DNA of 64,000 bases from Nocardia alba NBRC 108234 (GCF_001612665.1 NZ_BDAX01000002.1:186001-250000); one strand, 5' to 3'; positions 54,763 through 63,839 are shown, numbered from the stretch's first letter. Program-made: numbers and translations. The notes: generated from the sequence alone by a model not told the origin.

Positions 54763-55245
54763 TCAGACGATCCGGTCGAGCCGGAAGATGCGGAACTCAC
54801 GGCCGCCCGAGCGCTGGAATTCCATCTCGTATCCCGGCCAGAACTCCACGGTTCGGTCCCACACACGCTTACGCTCGACGCCGGTGATCTCGGTGACCGC
54901 TACCGGGAACGCGGAGCTGCCGTCGAAGCGGGCCGACGCCGTACGGGCGGCGCGGAGGTTCGCCGACCAGGCCGGATGCTCCGGCTTACCCCAGTTCGAG
55001 CCCACCAGATAGAAGCCGTCGCCGTCGGGTACACACAGCAGCGAGGTGGTGCGCGGCTGTCCGGACTTGCGTCCGACCACCGTGATCTCGATCGACGGGA
55101 GACCGGCTAGGTCGAGCACACCCCACCGACCGCCACTCAGTCTGCGGAGCAGCCGCTCGGTCGGCAGTACGACACCGGCACCACGCATCACCCACGGTTG
55201 AGACGCGACAACGCGCGCGAAGTCCGGCACGGGATTCCACACCAT
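54763..55245 (-). CDS. Deazaflavin (F420)-dependent nitroreductase-family protein
   Basis: 160 residues. Ddn-family motifs: EITVVGRKSGQPRTTSLLCV (about 53-72), GFYLVGSNWGKPEHPAWSAN (about 78-97) and the C-terminal helix GYEMEFQRSGGREFRIF. These split-barrel proteins bind F420 and reduce quinones, nitro compounds or coumarins. It differs from the shorter member at 27746 in carrying a longer N-terminus. ATG 55245 was chosen as the only start before the conserved helix. Substrate unknown. Confidence 0.88.
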   Translation of the reverse strand: MVWNPVPDFARVVASQPWVMRGAGVVLPTERLLRRLSGGRWGVLDLAGLPSIEITVVGRKSGQPRTTSLLCVPDGDGFYLVGSNWGKPEHPAWSANLRAARTASARFDGSSAFPVAVTEITGVERKRVWDRTVEFWPGYEMEFQRSGGREFRIFRLDRIV

Positions 55246-55400
55246 CCCCGAATCCTGGCTCGAGCAAGTCCGGATCGCCTACTCACGACGGTCCCCTGAG
55301 AGGCAACTCACTCGGCGTCGCCGCCGAGCAGAGGTCCTCCCCTGTCTGTGCCGGTGAGTTCGATGTTTGGTTAGGACATGTTGTGTGGTGAGTGAAGGCT

Positions 55401-55441
55401 GTAGGACCTGAAGGAACTACATAGTTAGATGCGCATATCTA
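55401..55441. promoter_or_regulatory. Two dyads in the AT-rich promoter region of the GH1 gene
   Basis: GTAGGACCTGAAGGAACTAC (55401-55420) pairs as GTAG-nn-CCT/AGG-nn-CTAC. TAGAT-GCGCAT-ATCTA (55426-55441) is a second dyad. Both precede the secreted glycosidase by more than 100 bases and may bind a sugar-responsive regulator. None is adjacent on this side except the TetR gene downstream. Confidence 0.45.
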
Positions 55442-55553
55442 CGTAAGATGATATATTTTTCTCGAGGTACGCCGTTCCGCCCCAATTCCGGCGCGCAATC
55501 CCCCCGATACCGCACACTGATCTTGCTACCCTCCCCTAGCCGCCAGGAGCACG

Positions 55554-56876
55554 ATGCCCTCCCCCAGTGGCCGACGCCTCGTCGCTACATTCGCTGTGGC
55601 TGCCTCGGCCCTCCTCATGACCGGCCCCTCCCCCGCTCTCGCACGACCACCCGCACCAGCTCAGCTGGCGCCACTCGGGCCCGAATTCCTGTGGGGCGTC
55701 GCGGCTTCCGGCTTTCAGTCCGAAGGTGACGCGCCGGACAGCAACTGGCGCCGCTATGCCGAATCGGGGAGTACGGCCGACCCCTACCTGAACGCGGTGG
55801 ACTTCCACGCCAGGTATCGCTCCGACATCGCCCTGGCCGCGACACTCGGGGTGCGCGTGTACCGCGTCGGCATCGAGTGGGCCAGGGTACAACCGCAACC
55901 CGGTATCTGGGACGAGTCGGCGCTCGCGTTCTACGACGACGTCGTCGCGGCGATCACCGAGGCCGGAATGCGACCGATGTTGACCCTCGATCACTGGGTG
56001 TATCCGGGCTGGGCAGCCGACCGCGGCGGCTGGCGCGATCCGGAGATCGTCGCCAACTGGCTGTCCAATGCTCGCCGCGTCGTCGACCGGTTCGCCGCGG
56101 CCGACCCACTGTGGGTGAGCTTCAACGAACCGACGATGTACCTGGTGAACGAACTGCGCCACGGCGGAATCGGCGCCGCCGACGTGCTGACCATGGGCGA
56201 ACGAATCACGCACGCGCACAACAGCATCTACGACTACATCCACGCCGTGCAGCCCGGCGCCCAGGTGACGAGCAATGTCGCCTACATCCCGACGGTCGAG
56301 GATGCGGTCAGCGGAGCGGTGCTCGACCGCATCTCGGCGCGCCTGGACTACATCGGCATCGACTACTACTACGGCTTCTCCCCCACCGAACTGCAGGTCC
56401 CCGATTTCGACAAGTTGTGGACGATGCCGCTACAGCCCGAAGGCATCTACTACGCCCTCGACCACTACGCACGGAAGTTTCCCGGCCGCCCGCTCTACAT
56501 CGTCGAGAACGGCATACCCACCGAGAACGGACGCCCGCGCGCCGACGGCTACACCCGGGCGGATTCGCTGCGCGATACCGTCTACTGGCTTCAGCGCGCC
56601 GTCGCCGACGGGATCCCGCTGATGGGCTACAACTACTGGAGCCTCACCGACAACTACGAATGGGGCTCCTACACACCGCGTTTCGGCCTCTACATGGTCG
56701 ACGTGCTCACCGATCCCACGCTGACCCGCAGACCGACGGACGCGGTCGAGGCCTACCGCGCGATCACCGCGACCGGTGGCGTCGCCCCCGGATACCGGCC
56801 GACGCGCCCCGTCGCCGCGTGCTCGCTCGTCGACGGACTCGCCAGTTGCACCGATCCGGTGTCGCTCCCCCGGTAG
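55554..56876 (+). CDS. Secreted family 1 glycoside hydrolase
   Basis: 440 residues. A signal peptide (LVATFAVAASALLMTG, cleavage after ALA) is followed by a GH1 barrel. The acid/base Glu is in VSFNEPTMY (about 197) and the nucleophile Glu in YIVENGIP (about 321). Supporting motifs are FLWGVAASGFQSEG near the mature start and YNYWSLTDNYEW near the end. Such enzymes are retaining beta-glycosidases; the aglycone cannot be predicted. AGGAG precedes ATG 55554. Most bacterial GH1 enzymes are cytoplasmic, so secretion is a notable feature. Confidence 0.92.
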   Translation: MPSPSGRRLVATFAVAASALLMTGPSPALARPPAPAQLAPLGPEFLWGVAASGFQSEGDAPDSNWRRYAESGSTADPYLNAVDFHARYRSDIALAATLGVRVYRVGIEWARVQPQPGIWDESALAFYDDVVAAITEAGMRPMLTLDHWVYPGWAADRGGWRDPEIVANWLSNARRVVDRFAAADPLWVSFNEPTMYLVNELRHGGIGAADVLTMGERITHAHNSIYDYIHAVQPGAQVTSNVAYIPTVEDAVSGAVLDRISARLDYIGIDYYYGFSPTELQVPDFDKLWTMPLQPEGIYYALDHYARKFPGRPLYIVENGIPTENGRPRADGYTRADSLRDTVYWLQRAVADGIPLMGYNYWSLTDNYEWGSYTPRFGLYMVDVLTDPTLTRRPTDAVEAYRAITATGGVAPGYRPTRPVAACSLVDGLASCTDPVSLPR

Positions 56877-56914
56877 CGGTCTGAAGCATCAACGGTTGCT
56901 CTACACTCGGGCGG

Positions 56915-57637
56915 GTGTCGAGCACAGCGTCACACCCCGCCGGCGCCGTGAGCGGCAGGCAAGCCCGATGGCAGCCACACAACGACAGCCGCCGGGAGCG
57001 GATCGTGCTGGCCGCTGTCGAACTGATCGAACAGGCGCCCGTCGGTGTCGAGGTGCCGATCATCCAGGTCGCCGAGCACGCCGGGCTCGCGAAGTCGGTG
57101 GTCTACCGGCAGTTCGCCGGGCGCGACGAGCTCGATCGCCGGATCAGGACCGAGATCGCCGACCGCTTCGTCGCCGATATCGAGGACGCGCTCGATATCG
57201 CCGAGGGCTCCATCCACGAAATCCTGGTGCGCACCATCGGCGGGGTCGTGACCTGGATTCAGGATCACCCCCGATTGCACGAGTTCTTGCGAACAGGTCC
57301 GTCGGAGGCCGATCCCGACATCGACGCGATGAGCGCGCTGATCACCACCCTCGCGGCGTCGACCAGAGCTCTGGTCACCGGACTGGCCGGCGTAGTCGGC
57401 GTGACCGACGAGGCCTCGGCCGACACCATGACTTTCGCCATCGTGTCGATGACCGAGGCCACCGTCACCCGCTGGGCCAACGACCCCGAGCCCGCGCTCA
57501 CCAGAGATCAACTCATCGAGGAAGTCGCGTCCTACGCCTGGCACGTGGTCGACGGCGTCGCCCGTCGCCACGGCCTGAACCTCGACCCCGACCAGCAACT
57601 CACCGAGATCATCACCCAGCTGATCGCCGGCAACTGA
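56915..57637 (+). CDS. TetR-family transcriptional regulator
   Basis: 240 residues from GTG 56915. The helix-turn-helix is at about residues 25-72 (RERIVLAAVELIEQAPVGVE, IIQVAEHAGLAKSVVYRQF). The C-terminal domain is about 165 residues with no assignable ligand. TACACT is seven bases before the GTG, so the transcript may be leaderless. It lies 38 bases after the GH1 gene and is convergent with the AurF-like gene. Its target could be the GH1 gene, but no dyad was found near its own start. Confidence 0.88.
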   Translation: MSSTASHPAGAVSGRQARWQPHNDSRRERIVLAAVELIEQAPVGVEVPIIQVAEHAGLAKSVVYRQFAGRDELDRRIRTEIADRFVADIEDALDIAEGSIHEILVRTIGGVVTWIQDHPRLHEFLRTGPSEADPDIDAMSALITTLAASTRALVTGLAGVVGVTDEASADTMTFAIVSMTEATVTRWANDPEPALTRDQLIEEVASYAWHVVDGVARRHGLNLDPDQQLTEIITQLIAGN

Positions 57638-57655
57638 AACGCTGCCGAACCCCGC

Positions 57656-58654
57656 TCACGCGACGCGACGCGCGCTGCGTTCGGGCTCGCTGCGGTAGCG
57701 CGACACAGGCCCATCGATACCGCACTTGCGCCACAGCCACTTGGCGGTCGGATTCATCAGACCGAGGTCGTTGGCCAGTTTGCGCATGTCACCGAAGTAA
57801 CTCGACAGGATCTGCTGGGAGTGCTCGGACTTCCAGAACGCCTGCTCGATGACCTCGCGCGGAATATCGAACTCGCGCTCGAACGAGCGCGGTGGCGCCA
57901 TGATCTCGCCGACCAGCCAGCGCATCGCGATCGGGAACGCCACCGAGCAGACCCCACGATTGAACTTGCCCATCCGGCTGATGTGCGCGGTGAGGAAGTC
58001 TCCGGCAAAGGAGATGTGGCGCGCTTCCTCGGCGATGTGGATCTGCATGGTGCGCAGCACCATCGGCGGCATCGACGCGCCTTCGCGGATCATCGCCTTC
58101 TGGTAGTGATCGATCGGCTCCTCACCGCCGAGGATGCCGATGAACAGAATGGTGTGGGCGTAGCCGCCCGCGACGCCGATCAGCGGCGACAGCGCGCGAA
58201 ACAGCGGCCGCATCCCGGGCACATCGACATCGATGCGGTTGACCAGCTCCTGGAACATCTGGATGTGGTTGCACTCTTCGGTCATCTCGTGCAGGCAGTA
58301 CCGGAATTCGGGCGAGCCGTTCGGCAGCTTCATGATGTATTGCATCATTCCGCGGATCAGGATGCTCTCGAAGGCGGCGCCGACCTTGACCGAATTGGCC
58401 GTACGCCACTTGCCGATCGCGATCTGCCGGTCGAGTGGTTGGTCGCGATACCACTGGGTGGCGCCGAGTGGGTCGACCCGCGGCGAGAGCACCCATCGCA
58501 CATCGTTCGGGTCAAGGGCGAGCTCGGGCGAATCCCAGTCGATATCGAGGTAGGGATCGAAATGACGATCGACAGATCCCTGTGACAGGGTTGCCAGCGC
58601 CTCTCGGTACTCCTCGGTGATAGGTCCGCCGCGGCTCGATTCGGTCAGCGTCAT
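57656..58654 (-). CDS. AurF-type diiron oxygenase
   Basis: 332 residues. The family's iron ligands appear in LHEMTEECNHIQMFQEL (about 121-137) and QIHIAEEARHISFAGD (about 204-219), with an earlier Glu in AAFESILIRGMMQYI. AurF-like (DUF3066-type) proteins are four-helix diiron enzymes; the characterised one oxidises an arylamine to a nitro group. Mycobacterial and Nocardia homologues have unknown substrates. No pathway genes adjoin. It starts at ATG 58654, 117 bases downstream of the LutC-like gene on the same strand. Confidence 0.88.
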   Translation of the reverse strand: MTLTESSRGGPITEEYREALATLSQGSVDRHFDPYLDIDWDSPELALDPNDVRWVLSPRVDPLGATQWYRDQPLDRQIAIGKWRTANSVKVGAAFESILIRGMMQYIMKLPNGSPEFRYCLHEMTEECNHIQMFQELVNRIDVDVPGMRPLFRALSPLIGVAGGYAHTILFIGILGGEEPIDHYQKAMIREGASMPPMVLRTMQIHIAEEARHISFAGDFLTAHISRMGKFNRGVCSVAFPIAMRWLVGEIMAPPRSFEREFDIPREVIEQAFWKSEHSQQILSSYFGDMRKLANDLGLMNPTAKWLWRKCGIDGPVSRYRSEPERSARRVA

Positions 58655-58771
58655 CGGTGCCTCCTCGGTTCACGTCCGGCGCGCGCGCTGTTAGCGCCGT
58701 CACACCACTCTCCGAGAATAACTGAGACCGCCAGTCCCACACAACCCTGCCGCAGTAACGTTTTCTGGCGC

Positions 58772-59365
58772 CTACTCGACCAGCAGCACTACCAATTGGC
58801 GGGCCAGGTCGACGTCGCCGGGGCCGCCGAGCCAGATCAGCGGGCGTCGCTGGTCGAGATGGTCGAGCGCTTCGGGCAGAGATACGAAGACACGATCGGC
58901 ACGCACGACACAGATCTGCGGAACGGACTCGGAAACGGCGGGCCCTCCATCGACATCGAGCGCCAGCGAACCGGTCGATGCGTCACCGGCCACCGCGTCG
59001 CGAACCACCGCCTCGCCGGTCTCGACAGACCCCGGGCCGCTGTGCACAACCCGATGCCCGGGCGCACTGGCCCAGCGATCCAGCCACGCCGGACCCGGCT
59101 CGACAGCGGCGAGCACGGTCTGCACGCTCATCCCGTACAGGACGTCGGCGACCGCGGCGGGCAGGCCCGCGATGTCGACAGTACGCACCAGCGAACCGTG
59201 CTCGCGCAACCGGTCGACGAACCGCTCGATCACCTCGGCTCGCTCGGTCGGATCCACGATCGCGTGCCTGCCCGCGGATCGACGCATGGGCACCCGACGC
59301 TCGTCCTCGGGCAGGTCGAGCAGCCCGTCACGGACTCGGCGCAAGATCTCCTCGCGAGAATTCAC
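58772..59365 (-). CDS. Divergent LutC/YkgG-like (LUD domain) protein
   Basis: 197 residues. The N-terminus NSREEILRRVRDGL and the central VDIAGLPAAVADVL fit LutC, the third protein of the lactate utilisation system, and VPQICVVRADRVFVSLPEAL matches its later strand. The normal closing motif GPSxTxDIE followed by GVHGPR is degenerate (GGPGDVDLARQLVVLLVE), and the ETGT motif is missing. lutA and lutB are absent. It may have a changed role or be decaying. Confidence 0.7.
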   Translation of the reverse strand: MNSREEILRRVRDGLLDLPEDERRVPMRRSAGRHAIVDPTERAEVIERFVDRLREHGSLVRTVDIAGLPAAVADVLYGMSVQTVLAAVEPGPAWLDRWASAPGHRVVHSGPGSVETGEAVVRDAVAGDASTGSLALDVDGGPAVSESVPQICVVRADRVFVSLPEALDHLDQRRPLIWLGGPGDVDLARQLVVLLVE

Positions 59366-59449
59366 TCGGGCACTCTCCTTCGTTGGCGACGCCGATGTCG
59401 CCGTTCACGCATTCCCTCTCCCCGCATACCGCGAGAACACTTCGTTTTG

Positions 59450-60190
59450 CTACCGTACCGACCGGTCCACATGATCTGAGCGCGGCACGACGAAGCCGAG
59501 CAGGAGCATTAGCTGATCGACGATCAGGTCGAAGATCTCCGCGCGATTGCCGAAGGTGTCGCGGCCGTACATGTCGAACACGTCGAAGTTCACGGCGCCG
59601 AACAGTGTGGTCCACGCGGTGAGGGCGGACGCGATCACCGAATCGGGAACGGCCAGACCGAACTGCTCGCGGATCGTCGTGAAGTCGGCTGCCGTTTGCG
59701 CGGAGATCACGGGGTCGATTGCGGGACCGGTGAGCAGGCCGCATCGATACGCGTTGTCGATGATGCCGAGCAGAATCGCGATCACTCGCACGCCCGGCGC
59801 TATGGTGTCGGCCGCCGGTGCGGCGTAGCCGGGGACCGGCGTGCCGAAGAGCAGTCCGTACCAGGCGGGTTCGGCCACGGCCCAGGCCCGCACCGCCCGC
59901 GCGGTGATCCGGAAACGGGTCGCGGGGTCGTCGGGTGCGTCGGTCAGTGCCGCGTCGACCGCGTCGCCCAGCGCGTTGTAGCCGTCGACGACCAGCATCG
60001 TCAGCAACTCGTCACGGCTGCTGACATACCGGTACACCGCCGAGGACACCACGCCCAGATCGCGGGCCACCGCGCGCAACGACAACGCCGCTGCCCCCTG
60101 CGTCGCCAGATGCTCACGGCCGATCCGTTTGATGTCGGCGATCGTCTGGGCGCGGGCCAACGCACGCGGGCCCGGATGGTCGGAGCTCAT
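59450..60190 (-). CDS. TetR-family transcriptional regulator
   Basis: 246 residues from ATG 60190; GTG 60208 would overlap the preceding MerR gene by 11 bases and is an alternative. The helix-turn-helix is AALSLRAVARDLGVVSSAVYRYV (about 33-55 region). The C-terminal domain carries AEPAWYGLLFGTPVPGYAAP, typical of the WHG/TetR_C_13 group. It lies seven bases after the MerR stop on the same strand, so the two regulators form an operon divergent from the GMC oxidoreductase. Confidence 0.9.
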   Translation of the reverse strand: MSSDHPGPRALARAQTIADIKRIGREHLATQGAAALSLRAVARDLGVVSSAVYRYVSSRDELLTMLVVDGYNALGDAVDAALTDAPDDPATRFRITARAVRAWAVAEPAWYGLLFGTPVPGYAAPAADTIAPGVRVIAILLGIIDNAYRCGLLTGPAIDPVISAQTAADFTTIREQFGLAVPDSVIASALTAWTTLFGAVNFDVFDMYGRDTFGNRAEIFDLIVDQLMLLLGFVVPRSDHVDRSVR

Positions 60191-60197
60191 CGTCTGA

Positions 60198-60929
60198 TCA
60201 TCGCCCACCGGCGACGCGGACCGGATCCGGGCGGGTGGCCGTGTCGCTTTCGGTGGCCGTGTCGTCCTCCGCGGCGGCGCGTTCGACCTCGGCGGCGAAG
60301 GTCGCGCCGCCGACCGCCCAGGCCATCGCCAGCAATCGGTCGCGGAAGCGGCTCAGATCGACGCCTACCCCTTCACCGCCGTACCCGGTTTCGGCCGCGT
60401 CGCGAACCGTGCCGACCACCTCGTCGGCGAGCTCGGCGATGCGCGACTGGATCAGCGTTCGCAAGACCCCGCTGAGCGTGACGTCGATACCGACGTCGTA
60501 GAGCACGAGTGCGGCCTTGAGCATGGTGCGGTCCGCGACGAACCACTGTGCGCCGCGTTGTTCCAGGTATCCCGCCGAGGCCAGTTCGGTGAGTACATCG
60601 GTGCCGCGCTCGCCCAGCATCGCGACGAGTTCGGCATCGTCGAGGTAGGACGAGCGTTCGATAGCCTGTCCCGCGCGTGGATCGAACAGCGTGCGCCAGT
60701 CACCTGCCTGTGGCTCGGTGTCGAATACCTCACGGATGGCATCGAGTCGCAGCCCGCGCGCCTGCATGGCGACGATGTCGCGCAACCGGTCCAGGTGCTC
60801 GTCGGTGTAGACGACTTCCTTGCCCGCGCGGCCGGGTCTCGGCAGCACGCCGAGCGAGTGGTAATAGCGGATGGTGCGCGACGCCACGCCGCTGACGTCG
60901 GCGAGTTCCGCTCGGGTGTATCGGTCCAC
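60198..60929 (-). CDS. MerR-family transcriptional regulator
   Basis: 243 residues from GTG 60929. The winged helix is at 1-70 (YTRAELADVSGVASRTIRYY, then VVYTDEHLDRLRDIVA), followed by a helical ligand domain of about 150 residues. TATGCT stands six bases before the GTG, a leaderless layout. It heads an operon with a TetR gene and is divergent from the GMC oxidoreductase, whose promoter spacer holds a dyad. It likely controls that promoter. The inducer is unknown. Confidence 0.88.
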   Translation of the reverse strand: MDRYTRAELADVSGVASRTIRYYHSLGVLPRPGRAGKEVVYTDEHLDRLRDIVAMQARGLRLDAIREVFDTEPQAGDWRTLFDPRAGQAIERSSYLDDAELVAMLGERGTDVLTELASAGYLEQRGAQWFVADRTMLKAALVLYDVGIDVTLSGVLRTLIQSRIAELADEVVGTVRDAAETGYGGEGVGVDLSRFRDRLLAMAWAVGGATFAAEVERAAAEDDTATESDTATRPDPVRVAGGR

Positions 60930-60961
60930 GCGACCAGCATAGGTTGAGGTCGGCGCCTACG

Positions 60962-60990
60962 TTGACAGCTCTGACTGTCGCCGTTAGCGT
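60962..60990 (+). promoter_or_regulatory. Promoter of the GMC oxidoreductase gene with internal dyad
   Basis: -35 TTGACA (60962-60967), 17-bp spacer, -10 TAGCGT (60985-60990). The dyad GACAG-CTCTGA-CTGTC (60964-60979) overlaps the -35 and spacer and is the best candidate site for the divergent MerR regulator. Confidence 0.6.
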
Positions 60991-61029
60991 TACCCGCGTC
61001 ACTGTCGACACCGATCGAGGAGCTCCCCC

Positions 61030-62757
61030 ATGCCCGAGCGCACCACCGACTTCGACGTTCTGATCGTCGGTTCCGGCTTCGGCGGCAGTGTCACCGCACT
61101 GCGGCTGGTGGAGAAGGGCTACCGGGTCGGTGTCATCGAGGCCGGTCGCCGCTTCGCCGATGACGAACTCCCCGAGACCAGCTGGGACCTGCGCAAATTC
61201 GTGTGGGCGCCCAAGCTCGGCTGCTATGGCATCCAGCGCATCCACCCGCTGCGCGACGTGCTGATCCTGGGCGGCGCGGGTGTGGGTGGTGGCTCGCTGA
61301 ACTACGCCAACACCCTCTACGTGCCGCCGGAGCCGTTCTTCCTCGACCCGCAGTGGCGTGAGATCACCGACTGGCGCAGCGAGCTGACCCCCTACTACGA
61401 GCAGGCGAAGAAGATGCTCGGGGTGGTGACCAACCCCCATATGACTCCCGCCGACGAGATCTTCAAAGCCGTCGCCGAGGACATGGGCGTGGGCGAGACC
61501 TTCGTACAAACCCCGGTCGGCGTGTTCTTCGGTACACCCGGCGAAACCGAGGCCGATCCCTACTTCGGTGGCGTCGGTCCCGAGCGCACCGGCTGTGTGG
61601 AATGCGGCGACTGCATGGTCGGGTGCAAGTTCGGGGCCAAGAACACGCTGGTGAAGAACTACCTCTACCTCGCGGAACAGGCAGGCGCTCAGGTCATTCC
61701 GATGACCACGGTCTCGGCGCTGCGGCCGCTGCCCGACGGCACCTGGGACGTGGCCACCGAGCGCACCGGCGCCTGGGTGCGCAAAGCGCCCAAGACGCTG
61801 ACCGCCGCTCACGTCGTGCTCGCGGCCGGAACGCTCGGCACGCAGAAGTTGCTGCACGCGATGCGCGATGAGGGTGCGCTGCCGAACCTGTCGGACAAGC
61901 TCGGGCTGCTCACCCGCACGAACTCCGAGTCGATCGTCGGAGCCGCGACCAAGACACTCGGACCCGATCAGGACTTCACCAAGGGTGTCGCGATCACCTC
62001 GTCGATCCACCCCACCCCCGACACCCACGTCGAGCCGGTGCGCTACGGCAAGGGTTCGAACTCGATGGGCATGCTGCAAACGCTCATGGTCGACGGCGGT
62101 GGGCGGATGCCGCGGTGGCTGCGGTTCCTCGGTCTGGTGCTGTCCAATCCCCTGATCTTCCTGCGTTTCATGAGCGTGAAGAACTGGAGTGAGCGCACGA
62201 TCATCTCCCTCGTCATGCAGCACCTGGACAACTCGGTCACCACCTACACCAAGCGCGGACTGTTCGGTGGGCGCAAGCTCACCTCCAAACAGGGCCACGG
62301 ACAACCGAACCCGACCTGGATCCCAGCGGGCAACGATGTGACCCGCAGGGTCGCGGAGAAGATCGGCGGTGTCGCGGGCGGCACCTGGGGTGATGTGTTC
62401 AATGTGCCGATGACGGCGCACTTCCTCGGCGGGGCGGCCATCGGCGCCGACGGTGAGCACGGCGTGATCGACGCCTACCACCGCGTGTACGGCTACCCCA
62501 CGCTCAGCGTCGTCGACGGTGCCGCCGTGTCGGCCAACCTCGGCGTGAACCCGTCGCTCACCATCACCGCCCAAGCCGAGCGCGCGGCCGCCTACTGGCC
62601 GAACAAGGGCGAACTCGACACCCGCCCCGAACAAAGCGCCGGCTATGCCAAGATCGCCCCGGTCCGCCCGAACCAGCCGATGGTGCCCGAGGGCGCTCCC
62701 GCCGCACTGGTCCTGCCGATCGTCGAGATCCGTACCTCGGAGAAGACCGCGGGCTGA
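61030..62757 (+). CDS. choD: ChoD-like GMC-family FAD oxidoreductase
   Basis: 575 residues. The FAD loop is FDVLIVGSGFGGSVTAL (about 8-24), a second conserved segment is LGGAGVGGGSLNYANTLY and the C-terminal GMC signature is NLGVNPSLTITAQAERAA. It resembles mycobacterial ChoD, annotated as cholesterol oxidase; the true substrate may be another sterol or alcohol. Residues about 195-206 hold CVECGDCMVGCK, four cysteines spaced like a ferredoxin cluster. GAGGAG precedes ATG 61030. Regulated presumably by the divergent MerR gene. Confidence 0.88.
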   Translation: MPERTTDFDVLIVGSGFGGSVTALRLVEKGYRVGVIEAGRRFADDELPETSWDLRKFVWAPKLGCYGIQRIHPLRDVLILGGAGVGGGSLNYANTLYVPPEPFFLDPQWREITDWRSELTPYYEQAKKMLGVVTNPHMTPADEIFKAVAEDMGVGETFVQTPVGVFFGTPGETEADPYFGGVGPERTGCVECGDCMVGCKFGAKNTLVKNYLYLAEQAGAQVIPMTTVSALRPLPDGTWDVATERTGAWVRKAPKTLTAAHVVLAAGTLGTQKLLHAMRDEGALPNLSDKLGLLTRTNSESIVGAATKTLGPDQDFTKGVAITSSIHPTPDTHVEPVRYGKGSNSMGMLQTLMVDGGGRMPRWLRFLGLVLSNPLIFLRFMSVKNWSERTIISLVMQHLDNSVTTYTKRGLFGGRKLTSKQGHGQPNPTWIPAGNDVTRRVAEKIGGVAGGTWGDVFNVPMTAHFLGGAAIGADGEHGVIDAYHRVYGYPTLSVVDGAAVSANLGVNPSLTITAQAERAAAYWPNKGELDTRPEQSAGYAKIAPVRPNQPMVPEGAPAALVLPIVEIRTSEKTAG

Positions 62758-62803
62758 CGAACGCTCGGCGAAACGGGATCTCGCCGGAGCTTCGCGGACA
62801 GGT

Positions 62804-63712
62804 TCAGAGTGCGTTGATCCGGGCCAGGGCTTCGAGAGCCAGATCGGCTGCCTGCCACAGCGCCGTGATCTCGGTGCGGATCGTTGGTGCGAGAGCGGGG
62901 TCCTGTAGGGCGAGGCCGTTGGTGAAGATCACTGTGTTCGCGCCCAGGTCGGCGGCGATGAGCAGTTGTTCGGTGGCGACCCCCGTGCCGAACAATTGGT
63001 CCAATCCCTCACCGACGAAATAGAACCGCCACAGCGGGCCGAGGTCGGCGCCGTAGGCCGCTTTGGTGCGGTCGATGATCACGTCGCCGGCCGCGGCGAT
63101 AGCGGCCACGATCTTGAAATAGTCCGGGGCGTTCTCCGGCCTGCTGTGCACGGCCGCGGTCGAGTAGGCCAGGTCGACGGTGAGGTGCGCGTTGTAACCG
63201 GCCATAGCGGTGCGGGCGCGCGACGCCTCGCAGTCGCGGGCGAGCGAGAAGTAGTGTGCCCAGTGTGGTTCCACGATGCCGCCGGTGAATTCGGCGTGCA
63301 GATTGTCGAGAAATCGGCCGAGCAGTTCCGCGCTGATCGCGTGCGCGTACTCGCTGTCCGCGAACGCTGACGGGTCGCGTTGCATCGGCATCACGGCCGC
63401 GTATTCGACGCCGTCGAGTCCGATCGAGAACAGCCCACGCAGGTCGCGGTGCTCGACGAGGATCTCGGTGATTCGTTGGTGGCGGGCCACGGCGTCCTCG
63501 AGCCGGGCCAGTCCGTCGATGCCGGAGATCGCCGACGTGTCCGACAACCGCACGATCTCGGCGATGTCGGCCTGCGACAGGGTGGACCCGCAGGCGGTGT
63601 CGGCAACCGCGCCCGCGGCATGGCCCGCGGGGATGAGCAGCGCCGCGACAGCGGCGATGGCGGCTATTGCAATCGATACGCGCACAACGCCGATTCCACC
63701 ATCTCTCGGCAT
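62804..63712 (-). CDS. Secreted DUF5995 family protein
   Basis: 302 residues from ATG 63712. A signal peptide (VSIAIAAIAAVAALLIPAGH, cleaved near AAGA) is followed by a helical domain with AVMPMQRDPSAFADSEYAHA, PHWAHYFSLARDCEASRART and NAHLTVDLAYS, the pattern of DUF5995, common in Nocardia and Rhodococcus secretomes and of unknown function. The frame is open upstream but that extension crosses a terminator and is rejected. Convergent with choD. Confidence 0.8.
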   Translation of the reverse strand: MPRDGGIGVVRVSIAIAAIAAVAALLIPAGHAAGAVADTACGSTLSQADIAEIVRLSDTSAISGIDGLARLEDAVARHQRITEILVEHRDLRGLFSIGLDGVEYAAVMPMQRDPSAFADSEYAHAISAELLGRFLDNLHAEFTGGIVEPHWAHYFSLARDCEASRARTAMAGYNAHLTVDLAYSTAAVHSRPENAPDYFKIVAAIAAAGDVIIDRTKAAYGADLGPLWRFYFVGEGLDQLFGTGVATEQLLIAADLGANTVIFTNGLALQDPALAPTIRTEITALWQAADLALEALARINAL

Positions 63713-63806
63713 GATTCGCCCATCGACGCGCGCATCGACACACCCGTTTGGCGTGTCGGCCTTCAGCGCCACGGCGAGACCGACACTGGCGACGATCCAG
63801 ATCCAT

Positions 63807-63832
63807 GACCCCGGCTCCGGCGAGCCGGGGTC
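63807..63832 (-). terminator. Hairpin terminator after the partial gene at the window end
   Basis: GACCCCGGCT and AGCCGGGGTC form a perfect 10-bp stem around a 6-base loop. It begins eight bases downstream of the stop at 63840 on the minus strand and lacks a T-run, the common actinobacterial form. Confidence 0.7.
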
Positions 63833-63839
63833 GATCGGC

